Assembly (NCBI GenBank): GCA_033809355.1
Contig: JAPXLV010000004.1
Coordinates: 1-64,000, forward strand
Reading direction: 5' to 3'
Source: T3Sed10-213 sp012519365
GTDB taxonomy: Bacteria; Planctomycetota; Phycisphaerae; Sedimentisphaerales; Anaerohalosphaeraceae
DNA: 64,000 nucleotides
Both the position numbers and the translations under genes were made by a program. A model generated the notes under the pieces. The model saw only the letters and a list, made by a program, of their open reading frames with translations, had not been told where the DNA came from and ran no database searches. The first letter of the stretch is position 1, and every line of letters starts with the position of its first letter. Of this stretch, positions 34,971-44,049 are shown one piece after another.

Positions 34971-35831
34971 ATGGCGGAAATTACAGCAACAGCGGTAGCC
35001 AAATTACGCAAAATGAGCGGACAGGGAATGATGGATTGCAAAAAAGCCCTGAGCGAAACAGGCGGTGATCTGGATAAGGCAATGGAATTGCTTCGCAAAA
35101 AGGGCCTGGCCACACTGGCCAAACGGGCCGGACGCGACACCTCCGAAGGACGGGTGGTCTGCAAGATCAGCGAGGACGGCAAAACCGCCGTGATTGCATC
35201 TTTGTGCTGCGAAACAGACTTTGTGGCCAAGAGCGAGGATTTTGTTCAGGCCGCCGATCTGCTGGCCCAGTACGCTTTTAAGGCGTCCGCCGACAGCGGC
35301 GCCGAGGCCCTGCTCGAGACCGAATTGAATGGGCGCAAATTTTCTGATATTTTGACCGATACCGTCAGCAAAACCGGCGAAAAGGTCGAAATCGGTGATT
35401 ATTATCGGTACACCCTCAGCGGGACCGGCACCTTCGGCAGTTATGTGCACTTTAACGGCAAGGTCGGAGCTTTGGTAGAAATCGAGACCGACAGCGAGGC
35501 CATCGCGCAGGCCGTTCGACACGTGGCCAATGAAATTGCCATGCACATTACCGCTATCAATCCGTTGGGGCTGGACAAAGACAGCATTGACCCGGCGGTA
35601 CTGGAAAAAGAACGTGCCATTGCCGCGGAACAAGTCAAAGACAAACCAGCCAACATTGTTGACAAGATTGTTGAGGGAAAAATCGGCAAATTCCTCAAAG
35701 ACAATTGCCTGCTGGAGCAGCCGTTTGTCAAAGACGACAGTATGACCGTCGGACAGGTCCTGGCCAATGCCGCCAAAGCCGCCGGCGGACAGGCCAAAAT
35801 AAAACGTTTTGTCAGAGTTGAAATCGGCTAA
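34971..35831 (+). CDS. tsf: Translation elongation factor Ts
   Basis: 286 residues. The guanine-nucleotide exchange factor for EF-Tu. It starts MAEITATAVAKLRKMSGQGMM, followed by DCKKALSETGGDLDKAMELL (UBA-like domain) and the characteristic SLCCETDFVAKSEDF core segment. The length is close to the E. coli protein. It is followed by a terminator before pyrH. Confidence 0.97.
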   Translation: MAEITATAVAKLRKMSGQGMMDCKKALSETGGDLDKAMELLRKKGLATLAKRAGRDTSEGRVVCKISEDGKTAVIASLCCETDFVAKSEDFVQAADLLAQYAFKASADSGAEALLETELNGRKFSDILTDTVSKTGEKVEIGDYYRYTLSGTGTFGSYVHFNGKVGALVEIETDSEAIAQAVRHVANEIAMHITAINPLGLDKDSIDPAVLEKERAIAAEQVKDKPANIVDKIVEGKIGKFLKDNCLLEQPFVKDDSMTVGQVLANAAKAAGGQAKIKRFVRVEIG

Positions 35832-35850
35832 AGTCGAACTATAATAGACA

Positions 35851-35884
35851 GGCATCGGAGACAACCGTTTCCGGTGCCTTTTTT
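35851..35884 (+). terminator. Rho-independent terminator after tsf
   Basis: GGCATCGGA (35851-35859) pairs with TCCGGTGCC (35870-35878) with one T-G wobble, followed by six T. Confidence 0.85.
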
Positions 35885-35972
35885 ATGGATAAACAAAGCG
35901 ATTGGTTTGAGGCTTGAAAATGCAAAACGGGCAACTGAAGACACGGCCCCTCTGACATCAAAGACAAAGTCT

Positions 35973-36692
35973 ATGCCTACATTAAAATATCAACGAATTT
36001 TACTGAAACTGTCCGGCGAAAGCTTTTGTAAGCCCGGCGGTTTCGGCATCGAAGGTCAGGCCATTGAGTCCCTCGCCGAGCGGATTGTGCGGCTGGTCAA
36101 GGGAGGCCCGCAGACGGCGATTGTGGTCGGCGGCGGAAACTTTTTGCGGGGCGCGTCGTTCTCGCAAAACAGCCATATCCCACGCACCACCGCCGATTAT
36201 ATGGGAATGCTGGCGACGGTGATGAATGCCTGCGCATTGCAGGAAACGCTCGAAAAACTCGGCCAGCCGACGCGGGTGCTCAGCGCCATCGAAGTTTCGG
36301 CTATCTGCGAGCCGTTTATCCGCCGACGGGCGATTCGCCACTTGGAAAAAGGACGTGTCACTATTTTGGCCGGCGGAACTGGTAATCCGTTCTTTTCGAC
36401 CGATACGTGCGCAGCGCTGCGGGCGGCGGAAATCGGCGCTGACCTAATGATCAAAGCCACCAAAGTGGATGGGGTTTATACCGATGACCCCGTCAAAAAC
36501 CCTGATGCCAAACTCATTAAACACATCAGTTATCAAGAGGTGCTCAGTCAAAATCTCAAAGTGATGGACCCAGCGGCGGTCAGTCTGTGCCGGGAGAATC
36601 GCATTCCCATTGTTGTGCTGAATATTTTCAAAGACGGAAACATTACTCGCGCCCTGAACGGCGAAGATGTAGGAACGATAATCAGTGACTGA
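35973..36692 (+). CDS. pyrH: UMP kinase
   Basis: 239 residues from the ATG at 35973. Amino-acid-kinase fold: YQRILLKLSGESF at the N-terminus (Lys and Gly for phosphate), VVGGGNFLRGAS, and ATKVDGVYTDDPVKNPDAK for UMP/ATP binding. It phosphorylates UMP to UDP for pyrimidine nucleotide supply. The open frame extends to 35874, but that part overlaps the tsf terminator, so 35973 is preferred even though only a weak AAAGAC-like site is seen. It precedes frr by 20 bases. Confidence 0.95.
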   Translation: MPTLKYQRILLKLSGESFCKPGGFGIEGQAIESLAERIVRLVKGGPQTAIVVGGGNFLRGASFSQNSHIPRTTADYMGMLATVMNACALQETLEKLGQPTRVLSAIEVSAICEPFIRRRAIRHLEKGRVTILAGGTGNPFFSTDTCAALRAAEIGADLMIKATKVDGVYTDDPVKNPDAKLIKHISYQEVLSQNLKVMDPAAVSLCRENRIPIVVLNIFKDGNITRALNGEDVGTIISD

Positions 36693-36712
36693 TAGACTTG
36701 GAGATCAGAAAA

Positions 36713-37273
36713 ATGCCGATACGAAAAATCCTGGATGAGCATTCAAAGTTGATGGACAAAGCCATTGAGTTTTTACGAACTGAATTGAAATCCGTCCGCA
36801 CCGGCCGCGCGTCACCAGGGCTGGTGGACCATCTGATGGTAGACTATTACGGCACACCGACGCCGCTGAAATCGCTGGCAACCGTCGCCGCGCCGGATCC
36901 GCAGTCGCTGGTGATCAAGCCGTTTGACTTCGGGTGTCTAAAAGATATTGAAAAAGCCATTAAAAACAGTGATCTGAGCCTGGCTCCCATCGTGGACGGC
37001 AAGATGATTCGGCTGAATCTGCCGCCAATGAGTGAGGAACGCCGTAAACAACTGGTTCAGCAAGTCAAGCAGATGGGCGAAAAAACAAAAGTTGCCATCC
37101 GCAACATCCGTCGCGATGCCATCAAACAACTCGAAGACGCTGAAAAGGCCAAACAAATCAGCGAAGACGATCGCGACAAGGGCAAAGAAGAAATCGAAAA
37201 AATCACCAAAAAGCATATAGATCTCATCGACGAAATCATCAAGCAAAAAACCGACGAAATTATGGAAATCTAA
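36713..37273 (+). CDS. frr: Ribosome recycling factor
   Basis: 186 residues from the ATG at 36713, which follows GGAGA. RRF splits post-termination ribosomes with EF-G. The sequence carries the signature ELKSVRTGRASPGLVDHL, then IDGKMIRLNLPPMSEERRKQL-like text and a charged coiled-coil C-terminus (DAIKQLEDAEKAKQISEDD). It is last in the rpsB-tsf-pyrH-frr order. Confidence 0.96.
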   Translation: MPIRKILDEHSKLMDKAIEFLRTELKSVRTGRASPGLVDHLMVDYYGTPTPLKSLATVAAPDPQSLVIKPFDFGCLKDIEKAIKNSDLSLAPIVDGKMIRLNLPPMSEERRKQLVQQVKQMGEKTKVAIRNIRRDAIKQLEDAEKAKQISEDDRDKGKEEIEKITKKHIDLIDEIIKQKTDEIMEI

Positions 37274-37327
37274 AGCATCGTCCTTGACCGAAAAGGGTGC
37301 TGGGGCAAGGATCGACGGCCGTGGACA

Positions 37328-37356
37328 TTGACATTTGCGGCTGTAAGTTGTATTAT
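37328..37356 (+). promoter_or_regulatory. Sigma70-type promoter of the AsmA-like gene
   Basis: Perfect TTGACA (37328-37333), a 17-base spacer and TATTAT (37351-37356), about 90 bases before the ATG at 37448. Confidence 0.7.
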
Positions 37357-37447
37357 AGAGATTGGAAATCTCAAGATTTGAGGTTTCGAAGGTGTTGTGT
37401 TGCGCTTAAACCTTGGGGGCACTTCAGACGCAAAACGAGGGGTTATT

Positions 37448-40138
37448 ATGGATTCGAAGAACACATCCGAGACCACAAGGCCGCAACCTCAGCCCCGAAA
37501 ACATACGCGCTTGAAAATTGCGGTATGGCTTTTGGCTGGTCTGCTGGTCCTGCTGGTCTTGCTGGTCCTGGCGGCTCCAACGGTACTGTCATCGACAGGC
37601 GTAAGAGCGCTTTTGTTAAGCCGTATCAACCGCACCGTCGATGGGCATGTGGGGGTAGACAATCTGTCTGTAGGGTGGTTCAGCGGCATTAAACTGACCA
37701 ATCTCAGTTTTGAAAGCCCTGACGGCGCGACACAGGTCAAGGTCGGACACATCGAAACCCAGCCCCGCTATGCCTCCCTGCTCGGCGGGCGCGTGGATTT
37801 GGGCAAAACCGTCATCGACAGTCCCTACCTTTATTTGAAGCTGCCTGTTGAATCGGCACGACACCCTGACAAGACGGGGCAGACAGAGCCTGCCCCATCG
37901 CAAAAGACAGCTATTGTACTGCCGGTGCATTCTATCGATCTGGAAGTACACGACGGCCAGGCCGTGATCGAGGTTCCGGACACAAATGCGCGCCCTCAAC
38001 GGGTCACGTTCAAAAACATTGCGTCAAATGTTCTCCTCAATGATACGGGGCAACCTTCTCGGTTGGCTGTGTCTTTGGATGTGGCCAACGGCCAACCGGC
38101 CGGCTCGGTAAAAGCCGAGGCCGAAGTTACGCCGCCGAAAAAAGGCTGGACGCTTGAAGACACAGACGGCACGTTTAACGTTACCATTTCTCAATTGAAT
38201 CTGGAAACGCTGGCGCCGCTGCTGGCTTTGGCCGGCGTAGACGCACAAACCGGCGGCCTTCTGAATGCCCAGGCCAACGTTCACATTCAAAAAGGAACCG
38301 TTGAAACGGTAACCGCTGAGGCGACGATTGAGCATTTTTCGCAAGGAGTCGGGCAAACAAAAGTCGTTTTCGATGAGCCGGTCAGACTCATCGCCAAAGG
38401 GGGAATGAAAGAGCAAACCCTGCACATCGACGAATTGAATCTGCATGCGCCCTTCTGTTCGGTTACCGCCAGCGGCGATGCCGAAACGCTGGACTATAGC
38501 ATCAAGGCCGATCTGGCACAAACCCAGACGTTCATCCAACAGTTTACCGATATGGGCGAATACTCGATGGCGGGTCAGTTTAATCTGTCCGGGAAGGTCA
38601 ATCTTTCCGAAAGGACGGTCGCCTCGGCCGGTACGGGAACGGTCAAGGCCCTGCTGCTGGGCAAAGCCGACACGATCGCCCCGCCGACGGATGCAGCCCT
38701 GAACTACGACCTGAGTCTCGATACTGCACAGCAGCAGCTGCGTATTGTCTCGGCCGCGGTCACGGCAGCGCCGGGCACGATTCGCTTGATGGATGCGACC
38801 ATTCCGTTGGGACACGCTGAACTGCCGCCGATCGCCACCATGACGGCACAGGCCGATCTGGATATGGCCAAAGCGTGGCCCTATGCCCAGATACTGGCCG
38901 AGGCGCCGGCCGATATCGCCCTGGCCGGCCTTTTGAGTGTAACCGTTTCGGTGCAGACCCAAGAGGATACCCTGCACATTAAAACCGACAAGACCGGCAT
39001 TCGCAATCTGCGAGTGGCCAAAGAAGGCACCGAGCCGTTTGTGCAGGAGCAAGTAACCCTTCAGGCCGATATGACGCTTAACATGGCCCGCCGGTCGATT
39101 GGCATCAACGCCTTTGATATGCAAAGCGCCACCGGCGAAACGCTGATCAAAATCATCAAGGGCAGTATCGAACAGACTACCGACGAGCAGACAAACAAGA
39201 TGGATGCTGAAATCGAAGCAGAATATGACCTGCAGGCAATCAGTTCATTTGCAGCGCCTTTTTTGCCGCAGGGATTAAGTGTTCAGGGCAAGCGCAAAGA
39301 CCGTTTTGTTTTGTCCTCTCAATGGCCGCAGAACGACCCCGAACAAAAAATAGCCAACCTCAACGGCTCGGGCAGACTTGGTTTTAGTCAGGCCTATTTT
39401 ATGGGGTTGACATTCGGCCCCACAGATATTGCCGTCACCATCAACCAGGGAAAAGCAAGCATTGATATGCCGGACACAACCGTCAACAACGGAAAGGTTC
39501 GCTTTGCGGCGGATGTGGATCTGTCCCAGGAGCCGATGATGCTCACCCTGCGAAAACCCGCGCAGGTGGTCGAAAATGTGCGCATTGATGATGTGATCGC
39601 CGCCGAACTTTTGCAATACCTCAACCCTGTATTCGCCAGGGCCGTCGGTGTCAGCGGGGTGGCCAACCTGTCGTGCAGCGAAATGGCGATTCCGCTGGGC
39701 GGCGCAAAACCGGAAGATATCGTTGTGGACGGCAAAGTCGGCCTGACCGAGGTGCGGCTCAACAGCCCTTTGTTGAGAGTGTTCAAAACTGCCCTGCGGA
39801 CGGAAGGACTGGACTTGTTCAGCATTCCAGCGACGCCGTTCACCCTCCGCGAAGGCGAAGTACGCTACAGCGATATGCCAATGACTTTTGGCAGAAATTT
39901 TGCGTTGCATTTCAGCGGCATCATCGGTTTGGACAAACGCCTTCAGATGGAAATCAAGGTACCTGTCGACAAAAAAACGATTGTGGTGCCCTTGACCGGT
40001 ACGCTGGACGAGCCCACGATTGATCTGGCCGACCTGCTGCGTCCCAATCTCCTTGAACAAATCCCCATTGAGGACGAAAAAACCAAAGAGGCCATAAAAC
40101 AGGGATTGGATGTGCTCGAAGGAATCTTCAAACGATAA
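37448..40138 (+). CDS. AsmA-like envelope protein
   Basis: 896 residues from the ATG at 37448, which follows GAGGGG. One N-terminal transmembrane helix (about residues 22-43) is followed by the AsmA-type start VDNLSVGWFSGIKLTNLSFE. A very long beta-strand-rich region follows, ending in FHFSGIIGLDKRLQMEIKVP and a C-terminal DLLRPNLLEQIP segment as in AsmA/DUF748/TamB-like proteins. These form hydrophobic grooves that are thought to move phospholipids between the membranes. The specific subfamily is uncertain. The BrkB-type gene starts 30 bases downstream and may be co-transcribed. Confidence 0.75.
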   Translation: MDSKNTSETTRPQPQPRKHTRLKIAVWLLAGLLVLLVLLVLAAPTVLSSTGVRALLLSRINRTVDGHVGVDNLSVGWFSGIKLTNLSFESPDGATQVKVGHIETQPRYASLLGGRVDLGKTVIDSPYLYLKLPVESARHPDKTGQTEPAPSQKTAIVLPVHSIDLEVHDGQAVIEVPDTNARPQRVTFKNIASNVLLNDTGQPSRLAVSLDVANGQPAGSVKAEAEVTPPKKGWTLEDTDGTFNVTISQLNLETLAPLLALAGVDAQTGGLLNAQANVHIQKGTVETVTAEATIEHFSQGVGQTKVVFDEPVRLIAKGGMKEQTLHIDELNLHAPFCSVTASGDAETLDYSIKADLAQTQTFIQQFTDMGEYSMAGQFNLSGKVNLSERTVASAGTGTVKALLLGKADTIAPPTDAALNYDLSLDTAQQQLRIVSAAVTAAPGTIRLMDATIPLGHAELPPIATMTAQADLDMAKAWPYAQILAEAPADIALAGLLSVTVSVQTQEDTLHIKTDKTGIRNLRVAKEGTEPFVQEQVTLQADMTLNMARRSIGINAFDMQSATGETLIKIIKGSIEQTTDEQTNKMDAEIEAEYDLQAISSFAAPFLPQGLSVQGKRKDRFVLSSQWPQNDPEQKIANLNGSGRLGFSQAYFMGLTFGPTDIAVTINQGKASIDMPDTTVNNGKVRFAADVDLSQEPMMLTLRKPAQVVENVRIDDVIAAELLQYLNPVFARAVGVSGVANLSCSEMAIPLGGAKPEDIVVDGKVGLTEVRLNSPLLRVFKTALRTEGLDLFSIPATPFTLREGEVRYSDMPMTFGRNFALHFSGIIGLDKRLQMEIKVPVDKKTIVVPLTGTLDEPTIDLADLLRPNLLEQIPIEDEKTKEAIKQGLDVLEGIFKR

Positions 40139-40168
40139 ACCGTCAAAGCCCGCTCGGAGAAATCACCG

Positions 40169-41575
40169 ATGCTTACGAAATTCCTGTCAAAACCCACCGA
40201 CGAACTGGGACGCTGGAGCCGTTTTCTGATCCCGCAGATTCGCATCTGGCGACAGTGCTTTCGTTTGCTCCAGGCCAATCAGGCATTTACCCAAGCCGCA
40301 GCACTGGCGTATCATACGCTGTTTGGGATTGTTCCGCTGGCCATCGTAATGCTGATGGTATTCCAGATGTTTCCTGCCTATCGTGATTTGGGGGATAAGG
40401 TTCGCCATTTTGCCTATGAACAATTCAACCTCGACCGCATCGTGTATCCGGTAACGGAAGATTTGATGGACACTCCGGGCGAGGGCGAGGAACCTCAAGT
40501 TATTGCCATTACCGAGAAAATTGACGAATTGGTTGAGCGGTATATGTCCAAAGTCAGTGCGGGGGCGATTACCATCGTGGGGGTGGGGCTGGTGATTTGG
40601 GCGGCAGTAGGCCTGCTGATGACCATTGAGCGAACGTTCAATATGATCTGGCATATTCGAGTCAAACGAAGCCTGATTCATCGGATTGTCTATTACTCAT
40701 GGATATTGATGTTCGGGCCGATTTTGCTGGTGCTGGGAATCTATCTAAGCACCCAATACCTGATACGGGATGGCATTGAGTCCTGGTTTTGGGGGTATGT
40801 AAGACCGATATTCCCGTTTTTGGTGACCATGGCGTTGCTGTTTTTCCTGTACACCATGATGCCGAACACCAAAGTCAACCCGTTGGCGGCGTTGTGGGGG
40901 GCGTTTATCGCGGCATTATTGTGGATCGCGGCCAAATACGGTTTTCAATTGTACTTGAGCAAGGTAATCCCTTATCAGGCCATCTACGGCATTCTCGGTG
41001 TGATCCCCCTGTCGGTATTTTGGATTTATGTGATGTGGATCATCGTGCTGTTCGGCCTGCAATTAACCTATGCCACGCAGCACTTAGACACGCTGGATGC
41101 CGAAGAAATGGGACGTCGGCGGCGGAACGACGCCTGTTTTATGGCCAATACTCAGACCATTGTCGGAATAATGGAGTACATACTAAACGCCTTTGAACAA
41201 AAGAATGAGCGACCCGTTACCGTGGAGGCCGTCTCGGCCCGCCTGGATATTCCGCCGGACTTTACCGAACGCCTGCTGGACGCGATGGTCAAGGCCGGGC
41301 TGCTGTGCCACACCATCGAACCAATCAGCGGCTATGTGCCCTCTACGGATGGGGCCCATATCACCCTGGCCGATGTCTCTGAGGGCGTTTCACAGGTCAG
41401 TTTTGCTCAACCTGAAAAATCAGAGAATCCCAAACTGGCCGCGGTTTTTCAGCAAGTCCGCCAGCTGCTTGACAGGTACACACTGAAAGACATTCTTAGT
41501 CCCTGGAAAAGGGAAACAACAGCCGATTTTGGCCAACCGCCCCAAACCAAGACCGACAAGGAGGCGATGGGATAG
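40169..41575 (+). CDS. YihY/BrkB-family membrane protein
   Basis: 468 residues, with about six transmembrane helices in the first 310 residues. The family start is FTQAAALAYHTLFGIVPLAI, and the fourth block reads NPLAALWGAFIAALLWIAAK. The C-terminal third is cytoplasmic and looks like a winged helix (VTVEAVSARLDIPPDFTERL) followed by a disordered tail. The family includes BrkB-like envelope proteins of unclear biochemical role; the old name RNase BN is not accepted for it. It follows the AsmA-like gene by 30 bases. Confidence 0.85.
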   Translation: MLTKFLSKPTDELGRWSRFLIPQIRIWRQCFRLLQANQAFTQAAALAYHTLFGIVPLAIVMLMVFQMFPAYRDLGDKVRHFAYEQFNLDRIVYPVTEDLMDTPGEGEEPQVIAITEKIDELVERYMSKVSAGAITIVGVGLVIWAAVGLLMTIERTFNMIWHIRVKRSLIHRIVYYSWILMFGPILLVLGIYLSTQYLIRDGIESWFWGYVRPIFPFLVTMALLFFLYTMMPNTKVNPLAALWGAFIAALLWIAAKYGFQLYLSKVIPYQAIYGILGVIPLSVFWIYVMWIIVLFGLQLTYATQHLDTLDAEEMGRRRRNDACFMANTQTIVGIMEYILNAFEQKNERPVTVEAVSARLDIPPDFTERLLDAMVKAGLLCHTIEPISGYVPSTDGAHITLADVSEGVSQVSFAQPEKSENPKLAAVFQQVRQLLDRYTLKDILSPWKRETTADFGQPPQTKTDKEAMG

Positions 41576-41642
41576 TTTGGAAGCGTTCCTTCAACGCGCT
41601 GAGCACAAACGTACACGTCCGACCGAAATTCGTGCGCTGCTC

Positions 41643-42272
41643 TTATGCCGACTGGGCAGCAGCCAGAAGGAGGGCACGTACAATAAACATCCCGCCGAAA
41701 AACAACATGGCCGCACCGCAAAACCCCATCAAAATTCGCTGGCCTCGCACGTTCAGCAGCGAGGCCCCATAAAAAGTCGTCAACGACAAAATCGTCAGCC
41801 AAATTAAGTCCAGGCTCCAGTGCAGCACCACAAACAGCAGCAGCGTCGTAACCCCAAATTCAAGGGCATTGCGGGCAACAAGCAAACCGCCGACAGCCCA
41901 CCACAACAGAAAATAAGGATTGGTCGCCGTGAGCACAAAACCCGTCAGCAACGCGCTGGTTCCGGTATGGGAATTTGTCAGGTCAAAGGAATCCCGCCTC
42001 AGATCACGTAGCATCCGCACGCCCAGCCACAGTAAAAACACCCCGCCCAGCAGACCAATAAGAATCTTGGCCGGTGGTGTCTGCACATAGACCCCAAGAC
42101 CAAACAGCAGCAAAAAAATCAGCGGAATCTCAAATAAACCATGCCCGGCGGCAATCCATGCTCCCGCCCACCGGCTGCGTCCGCCGAAGGCAATAGTCGC
42201 CGAGGTAATCGAGCCGGGCGCCATCACGCCCGTGAGCGAAAACCCCGCGGCATAGAGTAAAAAAGTCCACAC
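41643..42272 (-). CDS. LysE/RhtB-family exporter
   Basis: 209-residue membrane protein with six hydrophobic segments. The family start is GFSLTGVMAPGSITSATIAF (usual motif GPG). The second block is LLGGVFLLWLGVRMLRD, and TNPYFLLWWAVGG is the conserved asparagine-containing segment. It is predicted to export amino acids or their analogues. It lies 56 bases beyond the stop of the AroK-AroC fusion gene on the same strand and may be in its transcript. Confidence 0.85.
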   Translation of the reverse strand: MWTFLLYAAGFSLTGVMAPGSITSATIAFGGRSRWAGAWIAAGHGLFEIPLIFLLLFGLGVYVQTPPAKILIGLLGGVFLLWLGVRMLRDLRRDSFDLTNSHTGTSALLTGFVLTATNPYFLLWWAVGGLLVARNALEFGVTTLLLFVVLHWSLDLIWLTILSLTTFYGASLLNVRGQRILMGFCGAAMLFFGGMFIVRALLLAAAQSA

Positions 42273-42328
42273 GTGTCCACCTGAAAAAGAGTTCCTCTAT
42301 GAGAGGTGCCATCGCCATCGCGGCAACC

Positions 42329-43927
42329 TCACGCGTCCGGTCGAATGCGGGACTGAATCTCAAGACAATCAAGGATCACCAGGGCGGCCATCGCCTCAAG
42401 AACGGGAATAATCCGCGGCACGATACAGGGGTCGTGTCGGCCGTGGGTTTCGATCGGCGTTGTGCGGCCTTCCAGGTCGATGGTAGTCTGCGGACTGGCA
42501 ATGGAGGAAGTCGGCTTGACGGCAATCCGCAACTCAACCGGCTGGCCGGTAGAGATGCCGCCAATGATGCCGCCGGCGTTGTTGCTGACAAAGCCGCCAT
42601 CGGCCATATTATCGTTGGATTGACTGCCTCGCATCCGCGTCAAAGCAAATCCCTTGCCGACCTCGATGCCCTTGACCGCGCCGACAGTCATCATCGCCGA
42701 GCACAGCCGGGCGTCAAGTTTGCCGAATACCGGATCGCCCAATCCCGCCGGCAACCCCAAAATCTCCAGCTTTACCACTCCGCCGACCGAATCGTTGTCC
42801 TCCTTGGCAGCGAGAATGGCCTGCTGCATCAGCCTGGCGGCCTCGGCATCGGCACAGCGGACAGGGTTGGTCTCGATAACATCATAATCGCACTGCGTGG
42901 CGGCAATACCGGCAATCTCTACCGAATGGGCAATGATGCGAATGCCTTTTTCAGCCAGCAATTTTCGGGCAATCGCTCCGCCCATCACACGACCGGCGGT
43001 TTCGCGTCCCGAGGAGCGTCCCCCGCCGCGATAGTCGCGTATGCCGTATTTTTTATAAAATGTGAAATCCGCATGGCCGGGGCGAAACAGCTCTTTGATG
43101 CCCTCATATTTGCTCGAATCATGGTCGCGATTGAAGATGACCATCGCGATCGGAGCGCCGGTGGTTTTGCCCTCAAACACACCCGAAAGAATCTCGACCT
43201 GATCCTTCTCGTCGCGCGGCGTGGTTACCTCGCTTTGCCCCGGTCGGCGGCGATTGAGTTCTCGCTGGATCTCTGCCTCAGTAATCTCGATGCCGGGTCG
43301 TACGCCGTCCAGCACCGCGCCAATGGCCGGGCCGTGACTTTCGCCAAAGGTCGTTACCCGCACAACATCGCCAAAGGTATTGGCCGCGGTCATACGCACA
43401 GCCAATTCACGACCGAGCAACTCATAAATCTCCTCTGCAATCTCCTCGGGCGATTTGGCGGTCGCGTCCACCACGATATCCGAAAGCGGCATAATGACTT
43501 CATCCCGATAGGTTACATCGCTTTCAAGGCACTCGCGGCCATCCGGACCGGTCAACCACGGCGGCAACCCAATCCCGATCAGTCGCGACCAGATTGTCTC
43601 GGCATCCGCCTTCAAATAGACCAAAATCGCGTTGTTTCGCAGCACCCTTCGGCTGTCTGGGTCCAGCAGCGTTGAGCCGCCGCATACAACCAAACGCCAG
43701 TCGATTTGCTCACACGCCGCGGCGACTTGTCTTTCCAGATCCCGAAAAAAATCGCTGCCGAATTCCGTAAAAATTTCACGACAGGTCTTCCGCTGTCCGT
43801 GTTGTTGGAAAAAGGTCTCTTCGATGAGATGATCGGTCTCCATCACCTTCAAGCCGGTCAATTGTCCAATATGACCGCCCACGGAACTTTTGCCCGCGCC
43901 TTTGGCACCTGTAATTACAATCTTCAT
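42329..43927 (-). CDS. Fused shikimate kinase / chorismate synthase
   Basis: 532 residues. Residues 1-175 are a shikimate kinase: GAKGAGKSS (P-loop, 7-15), METDHLIEE (Asp of the shikimate site), FRDLERQV (Arg) and VCGGSTLL. From Met179 the chain is chorismate synthase: FGDVVRVTTFGESHGPAIG, RPGHADFTFYKKYG, GGGRSSGRETAGRV and TRMRGSQSNDNM. It would carry out steps five and seven of the shikimate pathway, with EPSP synthase acting between. I see no frameshift or internal start with a good ribosome binding site, so the fusion looks real. The ATG at 43927 is preferred to 43999 because the kinase starts there. Confidence 0.9.
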   Translation of the reverse strand: MKIVITGAKGAGKSSVGGHIGQLTGLKVMETDHLIEETFFQQHGQRKTCREIFTEFGSDFFRDLERQVAAACEQIDWRLVVCGGSTLLDPDSRRVLRNNAILVYLKADAETIWSRLIGIGLPPWLTGPDGRECLESDVTYRDEVIMPLSDIVVDATAKSPEEIAEEIYELLGRELAVRMTAANTFGDVVRVTTFGESHGPAIGAVLDGVRPGIEITEAEIQRELNRRRPGQSEVTTPRDEKDQVEILSGVFEGKTTGAPIAMVIFNRDHDSSKYEGIKELFRPGHADFTFYKKYGIRDYRGGGRSSGRETAGRVMGGAIARKLLAEKGIRIIAHSVEIAGIAATQCDYDVIETNPVRCADAEAARLMQQAILAAKEDNDSVGGVVKLEILGLPAGLGDPVFGKLDARLCSAMMTVGAVKGIEVGKGFALTRMRGSQSNDNMADGGFVSNNAGGIIGGISTGQPVELRIAVKPTSSIASPQTTIDLEGRTTPIETHGRHDPCIVPRIIPVLEAMAALVILDCLEIQSRIRPDA

Positions 43928-44049
43928 AAAAGCACTTATCAACCCAAAAATGTCATATTGTTTCTGTTTACCGCTACATGAATTGTAGTTTGTCGCCATC
44001 CCTTTGGCACGGAGTTTTTTGAAAAAAAGCCAAACGATTCAATGCCCCC

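Noticed and set aside
38024..39124. 366-codon minus-strand ORF inside the AsmA-like gene
   Set aside because: Antisense shadow; His/Gln/Arg-rich composition typical of the non-coding strand here.
42299..43675. 458-codon ORF on the plus strand opposite the aroK-aroC fusion
   Set aside because: It is a mirror of a clearly coding gene with GC-rich codons, has no ribosome binding site and shows no recognisable protein pattern.
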